Positions 34,864 through 46,689 of a stretch of 64,000 nucleotides of DNA are shown here, piece by piece. The stretch is from Beta vulgaris subsp. vulgaris (taxonomy: Eukaryota; Streptophyta; Magnoliopsida; Caryophyllales; Amaranthaceae). The notes below the pieces were generated by a model, which saw only the letters and a program-made list of their open reading frames with translations, made no database searches and was not told where the DNA came from. The stretch is taken from the NCBI RefSeq assembly GCF_026745355.1, contig NC_079209.1:10512535-10576534 (forward strand), in the 5' to 3' direction. Position 1 is the stretch's first letter, and each line of letters starts with the position of its first letter. The position numbers and the translations under genes were made by a program.

Positions 34864-35919
34864 AATTTAAAACTCTACATACAACTAGCAAGTATCAATT
34901 CACTATATTCACTACTTGTTAATGGAAGTACGTAAGATATGTAGTGGACAAATAGTAGACAATTTATGAATAATTAAGAATTACTAAACAAATCCAAAAG
35001 ATTAACAACACTATATAATAAATAAATTCACAAGTATATAGTGCACATATACTAAATATACACTAAGTTTATTATACTAAACAATCACCTTAACAAGCAG
35101 ACATCACTAATACAACAAACTTTAAGAATGCATTTCAGGAAAACAAATCAAACGCACAAAAACCTTCAGGCCACATCTATCCTGTTGATCAAACTCTCAC
35201 AAGTCGCAAAAATCCACTTGAAAATTTTACTAACCAAAAACAACATAAGCTAAAAACATATTTCATTCAGTAAACTTAATTAACATAGAAACTTCCATCT
35301 ATCTATCCCGCGACCAAGAAATCAACCGTGGCAAAAACCAACACATAATTCTTACAGAAAACAAAACACACTTGACACTATCCAAAACAAATAAAAACAA
35401 AAACAAAAATAAGAATGAAAACACAGAGTTCAAAGAAGTAAAAGAAACAGCAAATAAAAATGCAGAAAAACACCAAACCATTTTCTCAGCAACCCATAAA
35501 CTAGTTGATGTAAACAAAAATGAGCATAAAAAAGGATTTGAAATTACCAAAATCACCTTGGACGAACCAGGGAAGAGAGTAGTGGTTAGGAAGTCCGGTG
35601 TAAGTGACGAAGCGACGAGGATTTCCAACGACGGATGGTAGTGGAGTGCGGTGGTTGTTACGACGGAGAGAGAAACGGGTTAAACCCGTAAGAATGTTCT
35701 GACGGATGGTAACCCACGTGAAGAGAGAGCCACGCGAAGAGAGAGAGAAAGCAGCGGCAGGGGTAGGAGTGTCCGGCGGCAAAGTCGCGAGTCGCGGCGG
35801 TAGGAGTGGCCGGCGAAAATGAGAGAGTGAGGACTGAGAGAGAAAGCAGCGGCAGTTTTCGTAGATTTGGGGAGGGGTCGAAAATTTCTGGGGAGGGTCG
35901 ATGAGTCCTTGGTATATCC
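34864..35919. other. Upstream region of TNP2 gene
   Basis: AT-rich to 35300, then a GC-richer stretch with GAGAGAGA runs (35700-35850) that may be the minus-strand promoter or leader. No credible coding frame is seen. Confidence 0.5.
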
Positions 35920-36160
35920 GCCCAAATAGCGTCCGTCAATTGAATTTACCGTCCGCTTGACGGACGCTACTTTGCGTCTGCCAGGAAATCAGACGCTGAC
36001 AGGCAGAGGCGGACGCTACTTTCCGTCTGCAGAACAATCGGACGCTAATACGGACGCTATTTACCGTCTGACTGTAATACGGACGCTATTTTCGCGGATA
36101 TCGTCTGTTTTGTTAGACGGACGCGAAGGTCAGACGCTAAAGACGCGGATTCTTGTTGTG
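35920..36160. repeat. Subterminal repeats, right end of CACTA element
   Basis: Dense GGACGCTA and AGACGCTA copies, mirroring those at the left end, finishing with ATTCTTGTTGTG at the terminus. Confidence 0.85.
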
Positions 36161-36290
36161 TCTATCAGGTTTCCATAAATATGTGTACCCACAATAATAT
36201 ATATAACAAGTAACTAGAGCTGGAGAGACTAAATAAATAGAGTCAAAGTACAAAATGTGTGATAAAAAAAAAATAGGTCGGTGGAGCGAG

Positions 36291-36560
36291 TGTTATGTTA
36301 CACTAGAAAGGCCTAAGGGCGCTAATGTATTGAATTTTTATTAATCTCTTAATGTATCTTTTTTACCTATTTGTTAATTATCATAGAGTATAGGTTTTTC
36401 CTTATTTGATTATGAAAATATATCTTTGATATTTATTTTGTAAATACTTGATGAATATAATATTGATCTCCTTCCTTAATTAGGAGTCTTGTTTAGGTTA
36501 TATATATATACTTATTATTGAGATGAGAATAGGCAAGGGAATATTTGCTACATGGTATCA
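36291..36560 (+). mobile_element. Copia LTR with primer-binding site (remnant)
   Basis: A possible LTR starts TGTTATGTTACAC at 36291 and ends TATTTGCTACA at 36552. It is followed by TGGTATCATACTAGG, a variant of the initiator-methionine primer-binding site used by copia elements. No coding sequence follows. The left border is a guess. Confidence 0.4.
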
Positions 36561-37203
36561 TACTAGGTATAGGGTTTCCCTTCCTCCTCGTTCTTCTGCC
36601 CTCCTACACCTCTTTCTTCCTCTCTTTCACCATGACTTAACTCATTCCAACGTTATACTAACCTTAAATTGATTTTTGATGAATTAGTTAAGCGCTAAAA
36701 TATATTAGTTAAGCATTAAATTGTATTAGCTAAGCGCTTGGACCTATTAGTTATATATACCAGTAAAACCATCTCATTTCCCCCTCAATTTACATTTTCT
36801 CTTTCCTCTAACAACTCTAATATCTATCTTGTATATCCCTCTCTTGTACCAACTCGCATTTCTCTCTCCTCTACCCCTTTTTCTCTCCACTGCGTTGCCA
36901 TTTCTCTCTCCTCCACCCAACTTCCATTTCTTTCGGAAGCCTACATCGCTTTCTTTTTCATTTATTCTTTTTTGAACATATGAAACTTTCAACTAGCGTC
37001 ATTTTTCGCGACTTATTCAATGTTGATGATGAGAATTTCTCAAAATTCTTTGTTTCCCTCTATCAATGGATCTAAACTTTAATGAATCTCTTATTATAAG
37101 TTACATCTTTTAGGTAGAAAGTTACGTTTTTTTCAGGTCAGTAGTTATGGCTTTCTGGTGATTAGTTATCATTTCCACGTAAATAGTTATGCAACTAGGT
37201 AAG
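36561..37203. other. Stretch without recognised gene
   Basis: Pyrimidine-rich sequence possibly continuing the copia leader (36570-36640). No coding motif. Confidence 0.45.
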
Positions 37204-37207
37204 TAGC

Positions 37208-37287
<80 letters not shown>

Positions 37288-37370
37288 CATATATATACAT
37301 ATATATACATATATATGTGCTAGCTTGAACCGCTATAGAACGAAGCTATATGTATGTATATATATATATA
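37204..37370. repeat. (TA)n microsatellite with TATATACA units
   Basis: Long alternating TA with periodic CA, interrupted at 37316-37345 by unique sequence and resuming until 37370, where the Helitron begins. Confidence 0.95.
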
Positions 37371-37889
37371 TCTATTATATAAGCCAAGGGAGGAGGTGTG
37401 GTGTCCTCTTTTGAAGTGACTAAAATACCCTTAATGATCTAATTAATGGAATGAAAAAAATTACAAAAGCAAATCATTTAAAAATTCTCATTCCAACTTG
37501 CCATTTAAAACAAGTTCAAAATGGTATATGCATCAAATAATTCAATCAAAAATTAAATGGACAAAATACTTATACCTTATAAAAAAAGATGGCATACATA
37601 ACGTGCACATGAAAAGTCTGAACATTCACTACCTTTGATACTCTTTAATTCAGTTAAACCAACTCATTATTTTTCTTCTTTCTATTCAATATTCATTCAC
37701 AAAAAATTAATGTCAACAATCACTCACAACCTTTTTATTTTTTTACATTAGCGAATTAATATATCTAAATTCATCTAACTGTTGAATTTTTGACATTTAA
37801 GTTTAATCATAAATAAAGTACGAATGGAGTATCCAATAGAATAATAAATTTTAAAATTAACGCACGCATCGCGTGCATATGAAGGCTAG
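37371..37889 (+). mobile_element. Non-autonomous Helitron (519 bp)
   Basis: It starts TCTATTATATAAG after an A and ends CTAG before a T, the A/T insertion rule of Helitrons. A 6-bp hairpin GCACGC-ATC-GCGTGC lies at 37862-37876, nine bases before CTAG. There is no Rep/helicase gene, so it would depend on an autonomous relative. Confidence 0.82.
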
Positions 37890-38237
37890 TATATACATAG
37901 AGGAGGGCTCTTGTGAGAACACCTCCTCTATGTGAGAACACTTTTTTATGTGAGAACAAATCTGGACCTTTGGATCTAATCTAATCCAACCATCCTAAAT
38001 ACACTAATGAGTAATAGCATTTTTGTAATTTAGGTTTTTCCTTCCTCCCCTTCTTTCTCACAAACTTTAACGTCATTTTTTTTCCCTCTCTAAGTTTTTT
38101 GCAGAGCTTTCTCTCTCCTCTATGGTGTCATTGATGGAGTAATATTTCAAAGTTTTAGGTCGAACTTTTGCAAACTCACACTATTCTTCCATTATTCAAC
38201 AGGTATTACTCAAAAATTTTAATTTGATATTATTTAC

Positions 38238-38395
38238 TTGCAGATTTTTGTTCGATTTTTTTCTTATTTCAATGGCGTTTTTTGTTTTATTTTTCTTCGA
38301 TTTTGTTCAACTCTTGTTCGATGTTTCTTCGATTTTGTTCGACTCTTGTTCGATTTTGTTCGATTTTTGTTTGATTTTTGTTCGATACAGGAATT
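38238..38395 (+). repeat. TTCGATTTT short tandem repeats
   Basis: About ten copies of the core GTTCGATTTT with spacers CTCTT or TTG. The open frame through them is low-complexity (Phe/Arg/Asp) and not a gene. Confidence 0.8.
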
Positions 38396-38858
38396 AGGTT
38401 TTAAGCTGTGGCAAAAACTATCGATACAGGAAGTAGGTTTTACTTGTGGCAAAATTTATGATACAGCAGAGGGTCACTATGATAAAGCAAAGGGTCACCA
38501 TGATATGAAAATAGGAAATTTTATTTTTTGTTGACTAATTTCCTTAAACATGTGACAGATGGGTTACTATGATATAACACATGGTCACTATGATATTTTC
38601 TCACAATTTTGCAGGCTTAGTTGCTCAATGTCGTTTTCTTGATTCTCTTGGTAATCTTCTTCAATTTTAGGTTATTTATTATTAGGTTAATTAGTATTTT
38701 GTTTTCTTTCAGATATGGAAGTTGGATCTTCTTCGTTAGTTCTTGCATCAGGTTTATTTTTTACTAATTGATATGTCAGTTTGTAATGTTCTAAATTTTC
38801 GTTCATATTAATGTTAAAGTGTCACGAGAGACATTCATACAAATAACAATGTTTAACA

Positions 38859-39200
38859 GTAGGTGAATATGTATTTTACAAGGAAAAAAACCATAAAAAG
38901 ACCATATTAACTTTTCTTATTTCATAGTGACCCTACTAACATATCTTGGAAGAATCATTTACTTACAGAATATAGTCACTATTTCGTCCAAAGGGTCACT
39001 ATGATGTATTACCTAAAACATGCAATCCTAACATTAAGGGAACAATAGGTGAATATGTATTTTACAAACAAAAAAAACCATAAAAAGATCATATTAACTT
39101 TTATTATCTCATAGTGACCCTGTTAACCTATCTTGGAAGAATCATTTACTTACAGAATATAGTCACTATTTCGTCCAAGGGGTCACTATGATGTATTATG
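38859..39200 (+). repeat. Direct duplication, 186-bp period, with GGTCACTATGAT motifs
   Basis: AGGTGAATATGTATTTTACA at 38861 recurs at 39047, and the sequence stays nearly identical up to GGTCACTATGATGTATTA. Further GGTCACTATGAT copies lie at about 38475 and 38582. Two copies only, so a tandem array in its early stage. Confidence 0.85.
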
Positions 39201-39359
39201 TAGGTTTCATGATAAGATACTAATATCTCACTACCAAAAAAAACAACATATTAATCTGCTAAATCTGGCTTTTTTCACGTAAAAGAGAGAAATAATATCT
39301 AACTTTTCTCTCATCCCTCTCAGCAAAGAAATAGGCGATTCCTATGAAGCGCTGACGCC

Positions 39360-40607
39360 ATGGCAAGAGGGCGTGCAAAGAAAAGTGGCCAAAAGGGGAA
39401 GACGAAAACTGGCCCATCTTCTTTCCCTGGGAAGAAAATGAAATCGGTTGATGAAGTGACCGGAGTGGATGCGATGAAAATACCGAGTTCGATAAAAGAG
39501 AAGGAAGCGGTGGAGGTTTTAGCGATTAATGAGGTGATTAATGCAGATACTGTCCAGGAACCAGTGACAACAACGAATAATCAGGGAGCAACGAAGAGCT
39601 CGGTTCTATCAGAGTGGCTTAATGTAATGAGGAATGGGGAGGCTGGTCCAGAACCACCTAAACGATTGTCATGGGCTGAGGAAGCTGAGGGAGCTCCGGT
39701 AAGTAATCCGTTTATTAATACTGTTGTGATTGATGGAGATGATATACAAGAAGAAGTTGAATATTGGTCCTCTACTGTTGTCTGTCATGTATTGGGGGCT
39801 AATCCTCCATTCAATGTTATGGATGGATATTTCAGACGGATTTGGGGAAAACATGGTATAGATAAGGTTGCGGTGGTAAACAAGGGTGTGTTCCTTGTTA
39901 GATTCCATACTGTAGAAGCAAGTTTAAAGGTAACAACATAAGGTTACCATTTTTTTGATCAAAAACCACTTATAACAAGACTATGGGACCCTGACATGCC
40001 TATGGATAAATCAAATGTGGACATGGTGCCAATATGGATTAAAATGGGAGGGCTATCAATTAAATACTGGGGGGAAAGAAGTTTGTTTAAGATTGCTGGT
40101 TTGGTAGGACGGGCTGTGAAAATGGATGAGGCCACAAAAACTAAGGATAGGCTGAGTTATGCTAGAGTGATGGTGGAAGTGTCTATGAAGCAGCAGTTAC
40201 CAGATTCTATAAGTTTTTGCAATGAGTATGGGAAGATGGTGGAGCAAAAAATAGAATATGAGTGGAGACCTGTGGTGTGCAAAAAATGCTCAGGAGTTGG
40301 TCATAATGAAGAGGATTGTAGGAAAAGTATGGAGAAGAAAGTTTGGATACAAAAGAAGAAAGTAGTGATTGACAAAGAGGGGTTTCAACAAGTGGGTGGA
40401 AAGGCTCCACAACAGGTGCAGGTAGAGGTTGTGCCAATTCATAATCCTTTTAATGCACTGTTGGATGATGTGGCTGAAATTAGTGAGGATAATGCTGTGG
40501 GAGAAGTTGAAGGTGACATGGGGGAAAGAGATGAGGACAGATTAAGGAAGGAGGAGATTATGAGTGAACAGGGGCAGGGGCTGACCACCCCTATGCCTAA
40601 TGGATAA
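39360..40607 (+). pseudogene. LINE ORF1 (Gag-like, DUF4283 and zinc knuckle)
   Basis: ATG at 39360 starts a basic, Lys-rich N-terminus (ARGRAKKSGQKGK). The DUF4283-like RNA-binding region follows (DGYFRRIWGKHGIDKV, then DMVPIWIKMGGLSIKYW), and CKKCSGVGHNEEDC is a CCHC zinc knuckle. TAA at 39939-39941 interrupts in the middle of the DUF4283 region; the same frame continues to 40607. ORF1 proteins bind LINE RNA. It ends inside the ATGGATAA that starts ORF2. Confidence 0.87.
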
Positions 40608-43600
40608 TATATTGGTATGGAATATAAGGGGGCTGAATAACTGTGTCAAACAACATGAAGTGAGAAAGTTCATTACATCTCACAATATAAAGTTATTTAG
40701 CCTCCTTGAGACAAGAGTTAAAGCTCCAAAAATGGGTCAAGTGTATACTCACTTATGCCCAGGATGGTGTTTTACTCATAACAATTCATGTCATAGTAAT
40801 GGTAGAATAGTAGTGGGTTGGTGGCCTGAGTCATATCAGGTAAACATAAAATGGATGCAAAGTCAGTTCATTCATTGTGAGATAAAACCTAAACAAGGAG
40901 GCATAGCATTTCACTGCACCTTTGTATATGGTTTTAATGATCAGATGAGTAGAGAGGATCTTTGGCAGGGGTTGAGGATGATTGCTAGAGACTGTACAGG
41001 TCCCTGGGTGGTGATGGGAGATTTCAATGCCCTCTCTAGTGTGGAAGATAGAATAGGAGCTGTTGTCAGAGTGGGGGAAATTGCTCCTATGTTAAGTTGT
41101 TTTAATGACTGTGGGCTTGTTGACATTAAAGCAACTGGGAGACATTTTACCTGGAATAATAAACAAGAGGGGGAGGCTAGGGTGTACTCTAGAATTGATA
41201 GAGTTCTAGTCACTAGTTCATGGCTAGAAGCCTTTGAGTTGGCAGAGGTGGTGTTTCTCCCTGAAGGGAACTTCGATCATTCTCCTGCTTTGCTGAGCTT
41301 TTATCCTGAAACTCAGCAAAAACAGCCTTTTCAGGTTTTGCAACTTTTGGTGCAATTACACTGACACACTTGAAGCTATAAAGAAAGCTTGGAGAACACA
41401 GGTGGATGGTAGCAGAATGTTTAGAGTAGTGGAGAAAATAAAAGTGGTCAAGAAGGAGCTTAGAATCTTAAAGATGAAGGGTTTTGGTGATGTGGAGTGC
41501 AATGAGATAAGGGCCAGAGCAGAATTAGAGAATATCCAGCAAGATCTTCATGATAAGCCTAATGATGATGTGTTAAGTTGAAGAGAGAAAGCAGCTAGAG
41601 AGAAGCATATGAATGCTAAAAGGGACTTGAATGTAATGTTGCAACAAAGGGCCAAAATCACATGGCTCAAATGTGGAGACGAGAACACAAAGGCCTTCCA
41701 TCAGGCTATTCGAGCAAGAAGAAGCAGGAACAAAATTCATGCTATCCATAACAATGCAAGGGAGTGGATGAACACTCAAGAGAAGGTTAATGAGGCTTTC
41801 CTGGATTTCTACAAAAATCTATTCTCTGCAAAACAACAGATTAAGCCAGTATATGATCTGTTGTTAAGTAAGGGAAAGAAGATTAATGAAGAGCATATTA
41901 GGCTGTTGAATAGCCTATTGACTAAGGAGGATGTCAGGAGAGTAATCTTCTCTATTCCAGATAACAAAGCACCTGGTGCTGATGGAATGAATAGCTGTTT
42001 TTTTAAACATAGCTGGGAGGCCATTGGTGATGAAGTTGCAGCTGCAGTGTTGGATTTTTTCAAAACTGGTAAGCTTCTTAAGGTGATTAATGTAACTACA
42101 CTTACCCTGGTTCCTAAAGTTCAGTGTCCTGCTAATGTTTTAGAATATAGACCAATTGCTTGTTGTTCAGTTCTTTATAAATGCATCACTAAGCTGTTGA
42201 GTGAAAAGCTTAATAGAGTGCTTCCAGACATCATATCTCCTAGTCAAGGAGCTTTTGTAGTAGGGAGAAGTATAGTGCATAATGTGATGCTGTGCCAAGA
42301 CTTAGTTAAGTCTTATAAAAGAGGGGGGAATAGGCCTTGCTGTATGATGAAACTTGATCTCAAGAAAGCCTATGACACTGTCAACTGGCAATTCCTACAA
42401 CAGATGCTAGAAGGAGTAGGGTTTCCTAGACTGATGGTGCAGCAAATAATGAACTGTGTGGCCACACCTAGATTCTCAATCATGGTGAATGGAGCTCCTA
42501 CAGGTTTCTTTGAGGCTCAAAGGGGTCTAAGGCAGGGAGACCCAATGTCTCCTCTGCTTTTGCACTATGTATGGACTACCTAGACAGAATTCTGAAGTAT
42601 GTAGGTGAACAAGAGGGGTTTAAATACCATAGCAGGTGCAAACATATGAAGTTAACTCAATTGTGTTTTGCTGATGACCTACTCCTCTTCTGTAATGGAG
42701 ACTTCAGGTCCATATACTTGTTGTTACAAGGTTTTGAAATGTTCTCTCATGCCTCTGGGTTAGAGATTAATAAGAGCAAGTCAGAAGTCTACTTTGCTTC
42801 AATGAAAGAGCAGGAAATTAAAAGAGTGACTGATGTTAGTGGCTTCAAGGTGGGTAAACTTCCATTCAGGTATCTTGGAGTCCCTATATCAACCACTAAA
42901 TTGAAAGTTGGTGATTGCCAGATGATGATTGAAAGAATGGTATGCAGAATTAGAGTCTGGGGCACTAGACATCTCTCTCTAGCTGCTAGAAGCCAACTAT
43001 TAAACAGTGTATTGATGAGCATTCATGTTTACTGGGGGCAAATATTTGTTATCCCTAAAGTTGTGTTGAAGGAAGTCAATAGTATTTGTAGGTGCTTTCT
43101 TTGGAGTGGAACTCATAATGATACTAATCCTGGAGCAGTTAAATGGACTAATTTGTGTAACACAAAAAGTGCAGGAGGGCTTGGATTTAGAAATACTGAA
43201 CAGTGGAATATAGTGGCTATTTGCAAGCTAGCTTGAAGTGTTGCTATGAAAAAGAATAACTTATGGGTTAAATGGGTGAGTGAAATTTATGTCAAGGAAG
43301 CAAATTGGGAGAGTTATGCGGCTCCCACCAACTCTAGCTGGGCTTGGAGGTACATTTGTGAGGCAAAAAACATACTCACACAAAAATTAAGAAGTACAGC
43401 TTGGATGAATGATGCTGGGTTTAGTATTAAGAAATACTATAATGAGCTCAGGGGAGATGAAACCAATGTGCAGTGGAGCAGGATGGTTTGGAATAGGTAT
43501 TCTCTTCCCAAACATAGAATGATCCTTTGGCTTGCTGTCCAGAATAGGCTCAAGACTAAAGATAGGCTGATGATGATGAGTATTTGTAGTGATGATGTGT

Positions 43601-43962
43601 GCACCATCTGTGGGCAGGAGACTGGGAGTGTTGACCATCTTATGTTTAGGTGCACATATAGTAAGCAATGCTTTGAAATGATCCTGGGCTGGCTAAGGAT
43701 ACAAGGATGCAATAGAAGCCTAAGGCAGCTTAACCAGTGGATTAGAAGCAGATACAAGGGAACGAAGACTCAAAAGAAAGTGGTGATTGCTGCAACTGCA
43801 TACCATATCTGGAGGAGAAGAAACATAGCCTACTGGGAAGCTTCAGTGCGGAGGATTGAGAAAACAGTGCAGGAGATTAAGTTTTCTGTAAAGCATAGAA
43901 GTCTTCAGCTTCTAAGCTCTAAAGCTAAGGCTAGAGATAGAGAATGGATTGAGAAATTGTAA
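40600..43962 (+). pseudogene. LINE ORF2 (endonuclease, reverse transcriptase, zf-RVT)
   Basis: ATG at 40600. Endonuclease: ILVWNIRGLN, SLLETRVK, VVMGDFNAL, then SRIDRVL and FDHSPAL, the exonuclease-endonuclease-phosphatase fold that nicks target DNA. Reverse transcriptase: NKAPGADGMNSCFFK, KLDLKKAYDTVNW, LRQGDPMSPLL and CFADDLLLF (FADD site). zf-RVT: WLAVQNRLKTKDRL, CTICGQETGSVDHL. Damage: a frameshift near 41330, TGA at 41579-41581, a one-base loss near 42558 and TGA at 43234-43236. All catalytic motifs remain readable. The stop is near 43962. Confidence 0.92.
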
Positions 43963-44070
43963 ATGTTGTGCATGTCCAGCTAGTTTGTGGTGATTGCTTT
44001 GCAATCTTAGTGTGTATGTTTGCGTTGGGCTTTAATATTACTTATTTTCCAAAAAAAAAAAAAAAAAAAA

Positions 44071-44384
44071 TCTGGTGTTTCTGCTACATGGGTGTCAAAG
44101 CAAGTTTACATTTTTAGTTTTTTTGGATTTAGTCTGTAAATATTCTATTGTTTCATTTCTGCTTTATTTGAAACAGAACCTCTTCATCGGACATCGAACC
44201 AGGAGGAAGCTTGAATCTAATTTCTAGGAGGAGAGAGAAGAACGTGATTGAAAGAGAGAGATGAACGCGTGAGAGAGAGAGAAATAAAAGTTGTTTTTTT
44301 GGACGACTGTTTTAAACGAGAGAGGATATATTAGTTTAGTTTTATTGTTTGAAAAAACGTGAGCCATTTGATTAAAACTAAATC
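44071..44384. other. TIR element interior after the LINE
   Basis: Sequence with GAGAGAGA runs (44227-44282) leading into the right inverted terminus. No gene is seen. Confidence 0.5.
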
Positions 44385-44453
44385 TAAGGATGAGATTCAT
44401 TCTCACATAAAAAAGTGTTCTCACATAGGGACCTATTCTCACCGGATCCCAAG

Positions 44454-44632
<179 letters not shown>

Positions 44633-44686
44633 GGGTTGGGTTCTAGTGAGAACCCTCTTATGGTGAGAACCGTGAGAACCACTTAA

Positions 44687-45936
44687 CACTAGTGGAAAAA
44701 TGAAGAAGGGCTGCGCTAAAAAAGGCATGTAGGGCTTCGCTTTTTGACAGCAGCCCTTTCAGTAGCAGCCCTTCACTTTTAAAGTAGGGTTGCGCTAGAA
44801 AAGCGCAGCCCTTAAGCTAGAAGGGTTGCGCTAGTTAGGAAAAAGCGCAGCCCTTTTGAGCTAGAAGGGCTGCGCTTTTTCCTAACTAGCGCAGCCCTTC
44901 CTACCAAAAAAAAAAATTAAAAAAAAAAATTTTTTTGACATTTTTTTACTCATAATCTCACATTTTCTGAAATTAAACAGAAGAGAAGAGAAACGAAACG
45001 AAAATACTAAACCCAAAACAATAATAAGAATGAAACGAAAATGAAAAAAAGGAACAAAAACTAATATACAAAGAGAAGTATACAATAAGTATACAAGAAC
45101 ATTAATCAAAACAAAGATGAAAATACAAGAAATTATATACAAAGAGAAGTATACAAGAACATTAATCAAAATAAACAAAGAGAAGTATACAAGAATAACA
45201 TTAATCAAAATAAATAAAGAGAAGTATACAAGAAGAACATTAATCAAAACAAAGAGAAGTATACAAGAACATTAATCAAAATATATAAACAAAGAGAAGT
45301 ATACAAGAACATTATAGATCTGAAAATACAAGAACTACAACCTAATAATGTTTAAATACATAAAACAAAACCCAAATACATAATTTAAGGGAAAAAAAAT
45401 TTCGGAAAAACTTAAAATGGCTATTTGGAGGCTTAAACGAACTCGGATGGCTTAAAAAGCCTAAACATCACGGCATAGCGGTGAGTTTGACTCGTTGGCC
45501 CGTTCCGCTTCCGAAAAGGTTTCACAATAGGCAATCGGACTCCGTCGCCATGTTTAGTGCAAATCATTTCAAGGTTTTTGTCGCAAATGTTTATGGGAGT
45601 TTTTGAGAGAGAAGAGAGGATGAGAGAGAAGGAGGAAAGGAATAATGAGGGACGTGAGAGAGGAGAGAGAATGAGGGATAATATATTTGACGAACCCCGC
45701 TCAATATTTCAAAGCCCGCGATTCCGAAATTTCAAATTTTTTCAGGAAGGGCTGCGCTTTTTCAAAAAAGCGCAGCCCTACTAAGCAGAAGGGCTGCGCT
45801 TTTTTAAAAAAGCGCAGCCCTACTAGTGAAGGGCTGCGCTTTTTTAAAAAAGCGCAGCCCTTCTTCTTAGTAGGGCTGCGCTTTTACGAAAAGCGCAGCC
45901 CTTCCTGCGCAGCCCTTTCTGTTTTTTCCCCTAGTG
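44687..45936. mobile_element. Non-autonomous CACTA element (1250 bp)
   Basis: Left terminus CACTAGTGGAAAAA at 44687; right terminus, minus strand from 45936, CACTAGGGGAAAAAA. The 3-bp duplication TAA is at 44684-44686 and 45937-45939. Both subterminal regions have inverted copies of GAAGGGCTGCGCT/AGCGCAGCCCTTC, the motif also at 6034-6434. No transposase is coded; open frames inside are fortuitous. Confidence 0.93.
45060..45312 (+). repeat. ~40-50 bp tandem repeats inside the small CACTA element
   Basis: Six or more copies of AAGAGAAGTATACAAGAA followed by CATTAATCAAAA, with variable spacers. Confidence 0.85.
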
Positions 45937-46243
45937 TAAAATGAGCAAAAACTTCCTAAAATGAGCAAAAAAAGTAACAAATGAGCAGAAACATAAAATG
46001 AGTAGAAAACATTAAGTTATAAAAAACGTAAAATGTACAAAATGTAAAAGAAGAAAACATAATATAGCAATACAAAATTTCAATAAGAAAAAAAAAAAGT
46101 AAAATGAGCAAAACCATAAAATAAGCGAAACAAAAAATGAGCAAAAATGTTATGAAATGATCAAAATCTTCGTAAAATGAGGAAAAATGAATGGTTCTTA
46201 CGGTTCTCACCATAAGGGTGGTTCTCATATGAACTTAAACCTA

Positions 46244-46350
46244 TACATATATACATATATATACATATATATACATATACATACATATACATATATATAT
46301 ACATATGTGTATATATATACATGTACATATGTGTATATATATATATATAC
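46244..46350. repeat. (TA)n microsatellite
   Basis: TATATACATA-type repeat directly after the right end of the split TIR element. Confidence 0.95.
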
Positions 46351-46689
46351 TTTACAAAATAATAATTTTAACCAGATTAGGAAGCTTAACCATATATGCA
46401 TTATACAAATATATCCTAAATCGATGAAGAAATTTATCCTAAATATCTTCTCTATCAAATTCACCCCCCGCAGTCGAAGCCGGAGAAAGTCGGACGCTCA
46501 AACTTGATATGAATCATGCATCAAACGATGGAGGATAATATGATAACACAAAATCAGATGGAGAAGCAACAATAACCTAATAATGATGAGGGAAGCAACA
46601 ACCACAATCTATGCAAAGGAGAGGAGAGACCTGCTGGCCAAAGGAGAAGGGCGCACGCGAGTTGCAAAACCAGCCTTTTGCTTACTTTG
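46351..46689. other. Stretch without recognised gene
   Basis: No coding motif or repeat is recognised between the microsatellite and the TTTGCTCATTTT block. Confidence 0.5.

Larger units (their letters stand above)
28170..36160 (-). mobile_element. CACTA-type DNA transposon, complete structure
   Basis: The ends are inverted repeats, CACAACAAGAAT at 28170 and the same on the minus strand at 36160. The 3-bp duplication TCT flanks it at 28167-28169 and 36161-36163. Subterminal regions carry many GGACGCTA/TAGCGTCC copies. The termini read CACAA rather than CACTA but otherwise resemble CACTACAAGAA ends. On the minus strand the element has a TNP2-type transposase gene and a Transposase_24-like exon, plus a large tandem array. 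The coding parts have frameshifts, so this copy is probably defective. Confidence 0.92.
39266..44070 (+). mobile_element. L1-type LINE retrotransposon
   Basis: It has ORF1, an 8-base overlap into ORF2 with endonuclease, reverse transcriptase and a C-terminal zinc finger, and a 20-A tail at 44051-44070. Possible target duplication AAATCTGG: at 39258-39265 and merging with the A-tail before TCTGG at 44071. The 5' border rests on that match. Stops and frameshifts in both ORFs make it inactive. Confidence 0.85.
44634..46243. mobile_element. Short TIR element with GTGAGAACC ends, split by a CACTA insertion
   Basis: The left end 44632-44686 and right end 46186-46245 are inverted copies sharing CTTATGGTGAGAACCGT and a TATAGG-TT start. 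Without the 1250-bp CACTA insertion and its duplicate it is about 355 bp. The interior carries AAAATGAGCAAAAA repeats. (TA)n lies on both sides. Confidence 0.75.

Noticed and set aside
37122..37310. Open frame of alternating Tyr and Ile
   Set aside because: Translation of the (TA)n microsatellite; the same applies to frames at 44359-44728 and 46187-46507.
38238..38534. Phe-rich possible membrane protein
   Set aside because: It is the TTCGATTTT short repeat read in frame.
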